A stretch of 60,000 nucleotides of DNA, taken from Nymphaea colorata. Its lineage: Eukaryota > Streptophyta > Magnoliopsida > Nymphaeales > Nymphaeaceae. This document shows, one piece after another, positions 13,501 through 27,100 of the stretch. The stretch lies in the NCBI RefSeq assembly GCF_008831285.2, contig NC_045138.2, positions 38,309,115-38,369,114 on the forward strand, in the 5' to 3' direction. A program made the position numbers and the translations under genes. Under the pieces are notes generated by a model. That model saw only the letters and a list, made by a program, of their open reading frames with translations. It had not been told where the DNA came from and did no database searches. The number at the start of each line of letters is the position of its first letter. Within the stretch, counting starts at the first letter, position 1.

Positions 13501-15850
13501 AAGATGTGATGAACCCTATACATCGAAAGGGGAAGCAGTACCTTGAGACATGGGAACTGCATATGGATCTTGATGAGGCAACGTCCCTACCATCAAGTTC
13601 AAAATGTCAATCACATGTATTTTAAATAAATGGCAGATTGAAGACATAGCCAATGCATGGCCAACTAGATGCATCGACATAATGGCATGTTTTAGGATGT
13701 TATATGTGAGACAAAAGTATTGTCTATGAAAATACCATGGTAGGAAAGATACGATGAACCCCGTACAACAAGAGGGGAAACAGTTCCGTAAAACATACGA
13801 ACTGCATATGGATATTGTTGAGGCAACGTCTCTACAATCACGTTAAAAATGTCAATTACACGCCTTTGAAATAAATGGTGAATTGAAGATATAGCCGATG
13901 CATGGCCAACTAGATGCATCGGCATAATGATCCGTTTTAGGAGGTTATGTGTGAGACAAAAGCATTGACTCTGAAAAAACTGGGGTAGGAAAGATGTGAT
14001 GAACCCTATACATCGGAAGGGAAAGCAGTACCATGAGACATGGGAACTGCATATGGATCTTGATGAGGCAACGTCCTTACCATCAAGTTCAAAATGTCAA
14101 TCACATGTATTTTAAATAAATGGCAGACTGAAGACATAGCCGATGCATGGCCAACTAGATGCATCGACATAATGGCATGTTTTAGGATGTTATATGTGAG
14201 ACAAAAGTATTGTCTATGAAAATACCATGGAAGGAAAGATACGATGAACCCCGTACAACAAGAGGGGAAGCAGTTCTGTAAGACATGCGAACTGCATATG
14301 GATATTGTTGAGGCAACGTCTCCACAATCAAGTGAAAAATGTCAATTACACGCCTTTGAAATAAATGGTGAATTGAAGATATAGCCGATGCATGGCCAAC
14401 TAGATGCATTGGCATAATGATCCGTTTTAGGAGGTTATGTGTGAGACAAAAGCGTTGACTCTGAAAAAACTGGGGTAGGAAAGATGTGATGAACCCTATA
14501 CATCGAAAGGGGAAGCAGTACCTTGAGACATGGGAACTACATATGGATATTGATGAGGCAACGTCCATACCATCAAGTTCAAAATCTCAATCACATGCAT
14601 TTGAAATAAATGGCGAACTGAAGACATAGCCGATGCATGGCCAAACTAGATGCATCGACATAATAGCAATGTTTTATTATGTGTATGAAAGATACGATGA
14701 ACCCCGTACAACAAGAGGGGAAGCAGTTCTGTAAGACATGCGAACTGCATATGGATATTGTTGAGGCAACGTCACCACAATCAAGTAAAAAATGTCAATT
14801 ACACGCCTTTGAAATAAATGGTGAATTGAAGATATAGCCGATGCATGGCCAACTAGATTCATCGGCATAATGATCCGTTTTAGAAGGTTATGTGTGAGAC
14901 AAAATCATTGACTCTGAAAAAACTGGGGTAGGAAAGATGTGATGAACCCTATACATCGAAAGGGGAAGCAGTACCTTGAGACATGGGAACTGCATATGGA
15001 TCTTGATGAGGCAACGTCCCTACCATCAAGTTCAAAATGTCAATCACATGTATTTTAAATAAATGGCAGATTGAAGACATAGCCAATGCATGGCCAACTA
15101 GATGCATCGACATAATGGCATGTTTTAGGATGTTATATGTGAGACAAAAGTATTGTCTATGAAAATACCATGGTAGGAAAGATACGATGAACCCCGTACA
15201 ACAAGAGGGGAAACAGTTCCGTAAAACATACGAACTGCATATGGATATTGTTGAGGCAACGTCTCTACAATCACGTTAAAAATGTCAATTACACGCCTTT
15301 GAAATAAATGGTGAATTGAAGATATAGCCGATGCATGGCCAACTAGATGCATCGGCATAATGATCCGTTTTAGGAGGTTATGTGTGAGACAAAAGCATTG
15401 ACTCTGGAAAAACTGGGGTAGGAAAGATGTGATGAACCCTATACATCGGAAGGGAAAGCAGTACCATGAGACATGGGAACTGCATATGGATCTTGATGAG
15501 GCAACGTCCTTACCATCAAGTTCAAAATGTCAATCACATGTATTTTAAATAAATGGCAGACTGAAGACATAGCCGATGCGTGCCCAACTAGATGCATCGA
15601 CATAATGGCATGTTTTAGGATGTTATATGTGAGACAAAAGTATTGTCTATGAAAATACCATGGAAGGAAAGATACGATGAACCCCGTACAACAAGAGGGG
15701 AAGCAGTTCTGTAAGACATGCGAACTGCATATGGATATTGTTGAGGCAACGTCTCCACAATCAAGTGAAAAATGTCAATTACACGCCTTTGAAATAAATG
15801 GTGAATTGAAGATATAGCCGATGCATGGCCAACTAGATGCATTGGCATAA
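10570..15850. repeat. Higher-order repeat, period 1924 bp then 1433 bp
   Basis: Blocks at 10824, 11320, 11768 and 12258 recur 1924 bp later at 12748, 13244, 13692 and 14182. The last three recur again 1433 bp later at 14677, 15125 and 15615. The 491-bp difference equals two monomers. The first unit therefore holds eight monomers and the second six, each including the same monomer shortened by about 40 bp. The third period differs from the second by loss of one dimer around 14560, as expected from unequal exchange. Confidence 0.87.
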
Positions 15851-18300
15851 TGATCCGTTTTAGGAGGTTATGTGTGAGACAAAAGCGTTGACTCTGAAAA
15901 AACTGGGGTAGGAAAGATGTGATGAACCCTATACATCGAAAGGGGAAGCAGTACCTTGAGGCATGGGAACTACATATGGATCTTGATGAGGCAACGTCCC
16001 TACCATCAAGTTCAAAATGTCAATCACATGTATTTTAAATAAATGGCAGACTAAAGACATAGCCGATGCATGGCCAACTAGATGCATCGACATAATGGCA
16101 TGTTTTAGGATGTTATATGTGAGACAAAAGTATTGTCTATGAAAATACCATGGTAGGAAAGATACGATGAACCCCGCACAACAAGAGGGGTAGCAGTTCC
16201 GTAAGACATGTGAACTGCATTTGGATGTTGATGAGGCAACGTCCATACCATCAAGTTCAAAATCTCAATCACATGCATTTGAAATAAATGGCGAACTGAA
16301 GACATAGCCGATGCATGGCCAACTAGATGCATCGACACAATAGCAATGTTTTTGGATGTTATATGTGAGACAAAAGTATTGTCTATGAAAATACCATGGT
16401 AGGAAAGATACGATGAACCCCGTACAACAAGAGGGGTAGCAGTTCCGTAAGACATGTGAACTGCATATGGATATTGATGAGGCAACGTCCATACCATCAA
16501 GTTCAAAATCTCAATCACATGCATTTGAAATAAATGGCGAACTGAAGACATAGCCGATGCATGGCCAACTAGATGCATCGACATAATAGCAATGTTTTTG
16601 GATGTTATATGTGAGACAAAAGTATTGTCTATGAAAATACCATGGTGGCAAAGATTCAATGAACCCCATATAACAAGAGGGGAAACAGTTCCGTAAGACA
16701 TACGAATTGCATATGGATATTGTTGAGGCAACGTCTCCACAATCACGTTAAAAATGTCAATTACACGCCTTTGAAATAAATGGTGAATTGAAGATATAGC
16801 CGATGCATGGCCAACTAGATGCATTGGCATAATGATCCGTTTTAGGAGGTTATGTGTGAGACAAAAGCGTTGACTCTCAAAAACTAGGGTAGGAAAGATG
16901 TGATGAACCCTATACATCGAAAGGGGAAGCAGTACCTTGAGACATGGGAACTGCATATGGATCTTGATGAGGCAACGTCCCTACCATCAAGTTCAAAATG
17001 TCAATCACATGTATTTTAAATAAATGGCAGACTAAAGACATAGCCGATGCATGGCCAACTAGATGCATCGACATAATGGCATGTTTTAGGATGTTATATG
17101 TGAGACAAAAGTATTGTCTATGAAAATACCATGGTAGGAAAGATACGATGAACCCCGCACAACAAGAGGGGTAGCAGTTCCGTAAGACATGTGAACTGCA
17201 TATGGATGTTGATGAGGCAACGTCCATACCATCAAGTTCAAAATCTCAATCACATGCATTTGAAATAAATGGCGAACTGAAGACATAGCCGATGCATGGC
17301 CAACTAGATGCATCGACACAATAGCAATGTTTTTGGATGTTATATGTGAGACAAAAGTATTGTCTATGAAAATACCATGGTAGGAAAGATACGATGAACC
17401 CCGTACAACAAGAGGGGTAGCAGTTCCGTAAGACATGTGAACTGCATATGGATATTGATGAGGCAACGTCCATACCATCAAGTTCAAAATCTCAATCACA
17501 TGCATTTGAAATAAATGGCGAACTGAAGACATAGCCGATGCATGGCCAACTAGATGCATCGACATAATAGCAATGTTTTTGGATGTTATATGTGAGACAA
17601 AAGTATTGTCTATGAAAATACCATGGTAGCAAAGATTCAATGAACCCCATATAACAAGAGGGGAAACAGTTCCGTAAGACATACGAATTGCATATGGATA
17701 TTGTTGAGGCAACGTCTCCACAATCACGTTAAAAATGTCAATTACACGCCTTTGAAATAAATGGTGAATTGAAGATATAGCCGATGCATGGCCAACTAGA
17801 TGCATTGGCATAATGATCCGTTTTAGGAGGTTATGTGTGAGACAAAAGCGTTGACTCTGAAAAAACTGGGGTAGGAAAGATGTGATGAACCCTATACATC
17901 GAAAGGGGAAGCAGTACCTTGAGACATGGGAACTGCATATGGATCTTGATGAGGCAACGTCCCTACCATCAAGTTCAAAATGTCAATCACATGTATTTTA
18001 AATAAATGGCAGACTAAAGACATAGCCGATGCATGGCCAACTAGATGCATCGACATAATGGCATGTTTTAGGATGTTATATGTGAGACAAAAGTATTGTC
18101 TATGAAAATACCATGGTAGGAAAGATACGATGGACCCCGTACAACAAGAGGGGTAGCACTTCTGTAAGACATGTGAACTGCATATGGATATTGATGACGC
18201 AACGTCCATACCATCAAGTTCAAAATCTCAATCACATGCATTTGAAATAAATGGCGAACTGAAGACATAGCCGATGCATGGCCAACTAGATGCATCGACA
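15850..18300. repeat. Higher-order repeat, period about 981 bp (four monomers)
   Basis: Three successive units start near 15850, 16831 and 17812. Matching blocks are at 15929/16910/17892, 16105/17086/18068 and 16265/17246/18228. Private marks such as AAAAGCGTTGACTCT and ATGAACCCCGCACAACAAG recur in the first two units. The third diverges towards its right end. One monomer per unit is 246 bp long, which gives the extra base over 4 x 245. Confidence 0.87.
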
Positions 18301-21300
18301 TAATAGCAATGTTTTAGAATGTTATATGTGAGACAAAAGTATTGTCTATGAAAAATACTATGGTAGGAAAGATACGATGAACCCCGTACAACAAGAGGGG
18401 AAGCAGTTCTATAAGACATGCGAACTGCATATGGATATTGTTGAGGCAACGTCTCCACAATCAAGTGAAAAATGTCAATTACACGCCTTTGAAATAAATG
18501 GTGAATTGAAGATATAGCCGATGCATGGCCAACTAGATACATCGGCATAATGATCCGTTTTAGGAGGTTATGTGTGAGACAAAATCATTGACTCTGAAAA
18601 AACTGGGGTAGGAAAGACGTGATGAACCCTATACATCGAAAGGGGAAGCAGTACCTTGAGACATGGGAACTGCATATGGATCTTGATGAGGCAACGTCCC
18701 TACCATCAAGTTCAAAATGTCAATCACATGTATTTTAAATAAATGGCAGACTGAAGACATAGCCGATGCATGGCCAACTAGATGCATCGACATAATGGCA
18801 TGTTTTAGGATGTTATATGTGACACAAAAGTATTGTCTATGAAAATACCATGGTAGGAAAAATACGATGGACCCCGTACAACAAGAGGGGAAACAGTTCC
18901 GTAAGACATACGAATTGCATATGGATATTATTGAGGCAACGTCTCCACAATCACGTTAAAAATGTCAATTCCACGCCTTTGAAATAAATGGTGAATTGAA
19001 GACAAAGCCGATGCATGGCCAACTAGATGCATCGGCATAATGATCCGTTTTAAGAGGTTATGTGTGAGACAAAAGCATGGACTCTGAAAAAACTTGGGAA
19101 GGAAAGATGTGATGAACCCTATACATCGAAACGGAAAGCAGTACCATGAGACATGGGAACTGCATATGGATCTTGATGAGGCTACATCCCTACTATCAAG
19201 TTCAAAATGTCAATCACATGTATTTTAAATAAATGGCAGACTGAAGACATAGCCGATGCATGGCCAACTAGATGCATCGACATAATGGCATGTTTTAGGA
19301 TGTTATATGTGAGACAAAAGTATTGTCTATGAAAATACCATGGTAGGAAAGATACGATGAACCCCGTACAACAAGAGGGGTAGCAGTTCCGTAAGACATG
19401 TGAACTGCATATGGATATTGATGAGGCAACGTCCATACCATCAAGTTCAAAATCTCAATCACATGCATTTGAAATAAATGGCGAACTGAAGACATAGCCG
19501 ATGCATGATGGTACCTTGAGACATGGGATTTGCATATGGATCTTGATGAGCCAACGTCTCTACCATCAAATTCAAAATGTCAATCACATGTATTTTAAAT
19601 AAATGGCAGCCTGAAGACATAGCCGATGCATGGCCACCTAGATGCATCAACATAATGGCCTGTTTTAGGATGTTATATGTGAGACAAAAGTATTGTCTAT
19701 GAAAATACCATGGTAGGAAAGATACGATGAACCCCGTACAACAAGAGGGGAAACAGTTCCGTAAGACATACGAACTGCATATGGATATTGTTGAGGCAAC
19801 GTCTCCACAATCACGTTAAAAATGTCAATAACACGCCTTTGAAATAAATGGTGAATTGAAGATATAGCCGATGCATGGCCAACTAGATGCATCGGCATAA
19901 TGATCCGTTTTAGGAGGTTATGTGTGAGACAAAAGCATTGACTCTGAAAAACTGGGGTAGGAAAGATGTGATGAACCATATACATCGAAAGGGAAAGCAG
20001 TACCATGAGACATGGGAACTGCATATGGATCTTGATGAGGCAACGTCCCTACCTTCAAGTCAAAATGTCAATCACATGTATTTTAAATAAATGGCAGACT
20101 GAAGACGTAGCCGATGCATGGCCAACTAGATGCATCGACATAATGGCATGTTTTAGGATGTTATATGTGAGACAAAAGTATTGTCTATGAAAATACCATG
20201 GTAGGAAAGATACGATGAACCCCGTACAACAAGAGGGGTAGCAGTTCCGTAAGACATGTGAACTGCATATGGATATTGATGAGGTAACGTCCATACCATC
20301 AAGTTCAAAATCTCAATCACATGCATTTGAAATAAATGGCGAAATGAAGACATAGCCGATGCATGGCCAACTAGATGCATCGACATAATAGCAATGTTTT
20401 TGGATGTTATATGTGAGACAAAACTATTGTCTATGAAAAATACTATGGTAGGAAAGATACGATGAACCGCGTACAACAAGAGGGGAAGCAGTTCTGTAAG
20501 ACATGCGAACTGCATATGGATATTGTTGAGGCAACGTCTCCACAATCAAGTGAAAAATGTCAATTACACGCCTTTGAAATAAATGGTGAATTGAAGATAT
20601 AGCCGATGCATGGCCAACTAGATTCATCGGCATAATGATCCGTTTTAGTAGGTTATGTGTGAGACAAAAGCATTGACTCTGAAAAAACTAGGGTAGGGAA
20701 GATGTGATGAACCCTGTACATCGAAAGGGGAAGCAGTACCTTGAGACATGCGAACTGCATATGGATCTTGATGACGCAACGTCCCTACCATCAAGTTCAA
20801 AATGTCAATCACATGTATTTTAAATAAATGGCAGACTGAAGACATAGCCGATGCATGGCCAACTAGATGCATCGACATAATGGCATGTTTTAGGATGTTG
20901 TATGTGAGACAAAAGTATTGTCTATGAAAATACCATGGTAGGAAAGATACGATGAACCCCGTACAACAAGAGGGGTAGCAGTTCCGTAAGACATGTGAAC
21001 TGCATATAGATATTGATGAGGCAACGTCCATACCATCAAGTTCAAAATCTCAATCACATGCATTTGAAATAAATGGCGAATTGAAGACATAGCCGATGCA
21101 TGGCCAACTAGATGCATCGACATAATAGCAATGTTTTAGGATGTTATATGTGAGACAAAAGTATTGTCTATGAAAAATACTATGGTAGGAAAGATACGAT
21201 GAACCCCGTACAACAAGAGGGGAAGCAGTTCTGTAAGACATGTGAACTGCATATGGATATTGTTGAGGCAACGTCTCCACAATCAAGTGAAAAATGTCAA

Positions 21301-21626
21301 TTACACGCCTTTGAAATAAATGGTGAATTGAAGATATAGCCGATGCATGGCCAACTAGATGCATCGGCATAATGATCCGTTTTAGGAGGTTATGTGTGAG
21401 ACAAAATCATTGACTCTGAAAAAACTGGGGTAGGAAAGATGTGATGAACCCTATACATCGAAAGGGGAAGCAGTACCTTGAGACATGGGAACTGCATATG
21501 GATCTTGATGAGACAACGTCCCTACCATCAAGTTCAAAATGTCAATCACATGTATTTTAAATAAATGGCAGACTGAAGACATAGCCGATGCATGGCCAAT
21601 TAGATGCATCGACATAATGGCATGTT

Positions 21627-22360
21627 TTAGGATGTTATATGTGAGACAAAAGTATTGTCTATGAAAATACCATGGTAGTAAAGATACGATGAATCCCGTA
21701 CAACATGAGGGGAAACAATTCCGTAAGACATACGAACTGCATATGGATATTGTTGAGGCAACGTCTCCACAATCAAGTTAAAAATGTCAATTTCACGCCT
21801 TTGAAATAAAGGGTGAATTAAAGATATAGCCGATGCATGGCCAACTAGATGCATCGGCATAATGATCCGTTTTAGGAGGTTATGTGTGAGACAAAAGCAT
21901 TGACTCTGGAAAAACTGGGGTAGGAAAGATGTGATGAACCCTATACATTGGAAGGGAAAGCAGTACCATGAGACATGGGAACTGCATATGGATCTTGATG
22001 AGGCAACGTCCTTACCATCAAGTTCAAAATGTCAATCACATGTATTTTAAATAAATGGCAGACTGAAGGCATAGCCGATGCATGGCCAACTAGATGCATC
22101 GACATAATGGCATGTTTTAGGATGTTATATGTGAGACAAAAGTATTGTCTATGAAAATACCATGGAAGGAAAGATACGATGAACCCCGTACAACAAGAGG
22201 GGTAGCAGTTCCGTAAGACATGTGAACTGCATATGGATATTGATGAGGCAACGTCCATACCATCAAGTTCAAAATCTCAATCACATGCATTTGAAATAAA
22301 TGGCGAACTGAAGACATAGCCGATGCATGGCCAACTAGATGCATCGACATAATAGCAATG
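21627..22360. repeat. Satellite block duplicated from or to 9598-10330
   Basis: This is the second member of the long-range pair, offset 12029 bp. It carries the same TACATTGGAAGG and GAAGGCATAGCC variants, with a few private changes in its first monomer (for example AATAAAGGGTGAATTAAAG near 21805). Confidence 0.72.
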
Positions 22361-24199
22361 TTTTTGGATGTTATATGTGAGACAAAAGTATTGTCTATGA
22401 AAAATACTATGGTAGGAAAGATACGATGAACCCCGTACAACAAGAGGGGAAGCAGTTCTGTAAGACATGCGAACTGCATATGGATATTGTTGAGGCAACG
22501 TCTCCACAATCAAGTGAAAAATGTCAATTACACGCCTTTCAAATAAATGGTGAATTGAAGATATAGCCGATGCATGGCCAACTAGATTCATCGGCATAAT
22601 GATCCGTTTTACGAGGTTATGTGTGAGACAAAAGCATTGACTCTGAAAAAACTGGGGTAGGAAAGATGTGATGAACCCTATACATCGAAAGGGGAAGCAG
22701 TACCTTGAGACATGGGAACTGCATGTGGATCTTGATGAGGCAACGTCCCTACCATCAAGTTCAAAATGTCAATCACATGTATTTTAAATAAATGGCAGAC
22801 TGAAGACATAGCCGATGCATGGCCAACTAGATGCATCGACATAATGGCATGTTTTAGGATGTTATATGTGAGACAAAAGTATTGTCTATGAAAATACCAT
22901 GGTAGGAAAGATACGATGAACCCCGTACAACAAGAGGGGTAGCAGTTCCGTAAGACATGTGAACTGCATATGGATATTGATGAGGCAACGTCCATACCAT
23001 CAAGTTCAAAATCTCAATTACATGCATTTGAAATAAATGGCGAACTGAAGACATAGCCGATGCATGGCCAACTAGATGCATCAACATAATAGCAATGTTT
23101 TAGGATGTGTATGAAAGATACGATGAACCCCGTACAAGAAGAGGGGAAGCAATTTTGTAAGACATGCGAATTGCATATGGATATTGTTGAGGCAACGTCA
23201 CCACAATCAAGTGAAAAATGTCAATTACACGCCTTTGAAATAAATGGTGAATTGAAGATATAGCCGATGCATGGCCAACTAGATTCATCGGCATAATGAT
23301 CCGTTTTAGGAGGTTATGTGTGAGACAAAAGCATTGACTCTGAAAAACTGTGGTAGGAAAGATGTGATGAACCCTATACATCGAAAGGGGAAGCAGTACC
23401 TTGAGATATGGGAACTGCATAAGGATCTTGATGAGGCAACGTCCCTACCATGAAGTTCAAAATGTCAATGACATGCATTTTAAATAAATGGCAGACTGAA
23501 GACATAGCCGATGCATGGCCAACTAGATGCATCTACATAATGACATGTTTTAGGATGTTATATGTGAGACAAAAGTATTGTCAATGAAAATACCATGGTA
23601 GGAAAGATACGATGAACCCCGTACAACAAGAGGGGTAGCAGTTCCGTAAGACATGTGAGCTGCATATGGATATTGATGAGGCAACGTCCATACCATCAAG
23701 TTCAAAATCTCAATCACATGCATTTGAAATAAATGGCGAACTGAAGACATAGCCAATGCTTGGCCAACTAGATGCATCGACATAATAGCAATGTTTTATG
23801 ATGTTTTATGTGAGACAAAAGTATTGTCTATGAAAAATACTATGGTAGGAAAGATACGATGAACCCCGTACAACAAGAGGGAAAGCAGTTCTGTAAGACA
23901 TGCGAACTGCATATGGATATTGTTGAGGCAACGTTTCCACAATCAAGTGAAAAATGTCAATTACACGCCTTTGAAATAAATGGTGAATTGAAGATATAGC
24001 CGATGCATGGCCAACTAGATTCATCGGCATAATGATCCGTTTTAGGAGGTTATGTGTGAGACAAAAGCATTGACTCTGAAAAACTGGGGTAGGAAAGATG
24101 TGATGAACCATATACATCGAAAGGGGAAGCAGTACCTTGAGACATGGGATTTGCATATGGATCTTGATGAGGCAACGTCTCTACCATCATATTCAAAAT

Positions 24200-27100
24200 G
24201 TCAACAACAAGGGAAGCAGTTTCGTAAGACATGCGAACTGCATATAGATATTGTTGAGGCAACGTCTCCACAATCAAGTTGAAAATGTCAATTACACGCT
24301 TTTGAAATAAATGGTGTATTGAAGATATAGCCGATGCATGGCCAACTAGATGCATCGGCATAATGATCCGTTTTTGGAGGTTATGCATGAGATAAAAGCA
24401 CTGACTCTGAAAAAACTCGGGTAAGAAAGATGCGATGAACCCTATACATCGAAAGGGGAAGCAGTCCCATCAGACATGGAAACTGCATATGGATATTGAT
24501 GTGGCAACGTCCCTACCATTAAGTTCAAAATGACAATCACATGCATTTGAAATAAATGGCGAACTGAAGATATAGCCGATGCGTGGCCAACTAGATGCAT
24601 CGACATAATGGGATGTTTTAGGATGTTATATGTGAGACAAAAGTATTGTCTATGAAAATACCATGGTAGGAAAGATACGATGAACCCCGTACAACAAGAG
24701 GGGTAGCCGTTCCGTAAGACATGTGAACTGCATATGGATATTGATGAGGCAACGTCCATACCATCAAGTTCAAAATATCAATCACATGCATTTTAAATAA
24801 ATGGCGAACTGAAGACATAGCCGATGCATGGCCAGCTAAATGCATCGACATAATTGCAATGTTTTAGGATGTTATATGTGAGACAAAAGTATTGTCTATT
24901 AAAAATACTATTGTAGGAAAGATACGATGAACCCCGTACAACAAGAGGGGAAGCAGTTCTGTGAGACATGCGAACTGCATATGGATATTGTTGAGGTAAC
25001 GTCTCCACAATCAAGTGAAAAATGTCAATTACACTTATTTGAAATAAATGGTGAATTGAAGATATAGCCTATGCATTGCCAACTAGATGCATCGGCTTAA
25101 TGATCCGTTTTAGGAGGTTATGTGTGAGGCAAAAGCATGGACTCTGAAAAAACTGGGGTAGGAAAGATGTGATGAACCCTATACATCGAAAGGGAAAGCA
25201 GTACCAAGAGACATGGGAACTGCATATGTATCTTGATGAGGCTACGTCCCTACTATCAAGTTCAAAATGTCAATCAAATGCACTGCAAATAAATGGCTGA
25301 CTGAAGACATGGTCGATGCATGACAAATTTGATGCATCAGCATAATGGTCAGTTTTAGAAGGTCATGTGTGAGACAAAAGTATTGTCTATGAAAATACTA
25401 TGGTACGAAAGATACGATGAACCCCGTACAACAAGAGGGGAAGCAGTTTCGTAAGACATGCGAACTGCATATGGATATTGTTGAGGCAACGTCTCCACAA
25501 TCAAGTTAAAAATGTCAATTACACGCATTTGAAATAAATGGTGAATTGAAGATATAGCCGATGCATGGCCAACTAGATGCATCGACATAATGATCCGTTT
25601 TATGAGGTTATGTGTGAGACAAAAGCATTGACTCTGAAAAAGCTGGGGTAGAAAACATGCGATGAACCCTATACATCGAAAGAAGAAGCAGTACCGTGAG
25701 ACATGGGAACTGCATATGGATCTTGATGAGGCTACGTCCCTACTATCAAGTTCAAAATGTCAATCAAATGCACTGCAAATAAATGACTGACTGAAGACAT
25801 GGTCGATGCATGGCAAATTAGATGCATCAGCATAATGGTGAGTTTTAGAGGGTCATGTGTGACACAAAAGTATTGACTATGAAAAACCTAACGTATGAAA
25901 GCTACGACAAACCCCGTACAACAAAAGGGGAAGCAGTCCCGTCAGACATGCGAACTGCATATGGATATTGATGTGGCAACGTCCCTACCATCAAGTTCAA
26001 AATGTCAATCACATGCATTTGAAATAAATGGCGAACTAAAGACATAGCCGATGCGTGGCCAATTAGATGCATCGACATAATGGCATGTTTTAGAATGTTA
26101 TATGTGAGACAAAAGTATTGTCTATGAAAATTCTATGGTAGATAAGATTCGATGAACCCCGTACAACAACAAGGGAAGCAGTTTCGTAAGACATGCGAAC
26201 TGCATATAGATATTGTTGAGGCAACGTCTCCACAATCAAGTTAAAAATGTCAATTACACGCTTTTGAAATAAATGGTGAATTGAAGATATAGCCGATGCA
26301 TGGCCAACTAGATGCATCGGCATAATGATCCGTTTTTGGAGGTTATGCATGAGATAAAAGCACTGACTCTGAAAAAACTCGGGTAGGGAAGAGGCGATGG
26401 ACCCTATACATCGAAAGGGGAAGCAGTCCCATCAGACATGGAAACTGCATATGGATATTGATGTGGCAACGTCCCTACCATCAAGTTCAAAATGTCAATC
26501 ACATTTATTTTAAATAAATGGCAGCCTGAAGACATAGCCGATGCATGGCCAACTAGATGCATCGACATAATGGCATGTTTTAGGATGTTATATGTGAGAC
26601 AAAAGTATTGTCTATGAAAATACCATGGTAGGAAAGATACGATGAACCCCGTACAACAAGAGGGGTAGTCGTTCCGTAAGACATGTGAACTGCATATGGA
26701 TCTTGATGAGGCAACGTCCCTACCATCAAGTTCAAAATGTCAATCACATGTATTTTAAATAAATGGCAGACTGAAGACATAGCCGATGCATGGCCAACTA
26801 GATGCATCGACATAATGGCTTGTTTTAGGATGTTATATGTGAGACAAAAGTATTGTCTATGAAAATACCATGGTAGGAAAGATACGATGAACCCCGTACA
26901 ACAAGAGGGGAAACAGTTCCGTAAGACATGCGAACTGCATATGGATATTGTTGAGGCAACGTCTCCACAATCAAGTGAAAAATGTCAGTTACACGCCTTT
27001 GAAATAAATGGTGAATTGAAGATATAGCCAATGCATGGCCAACTAGATGCATCGGCATAATGATCCGTTTTAGGAGGTTATGTGTGAGGCAAAAGCATGG

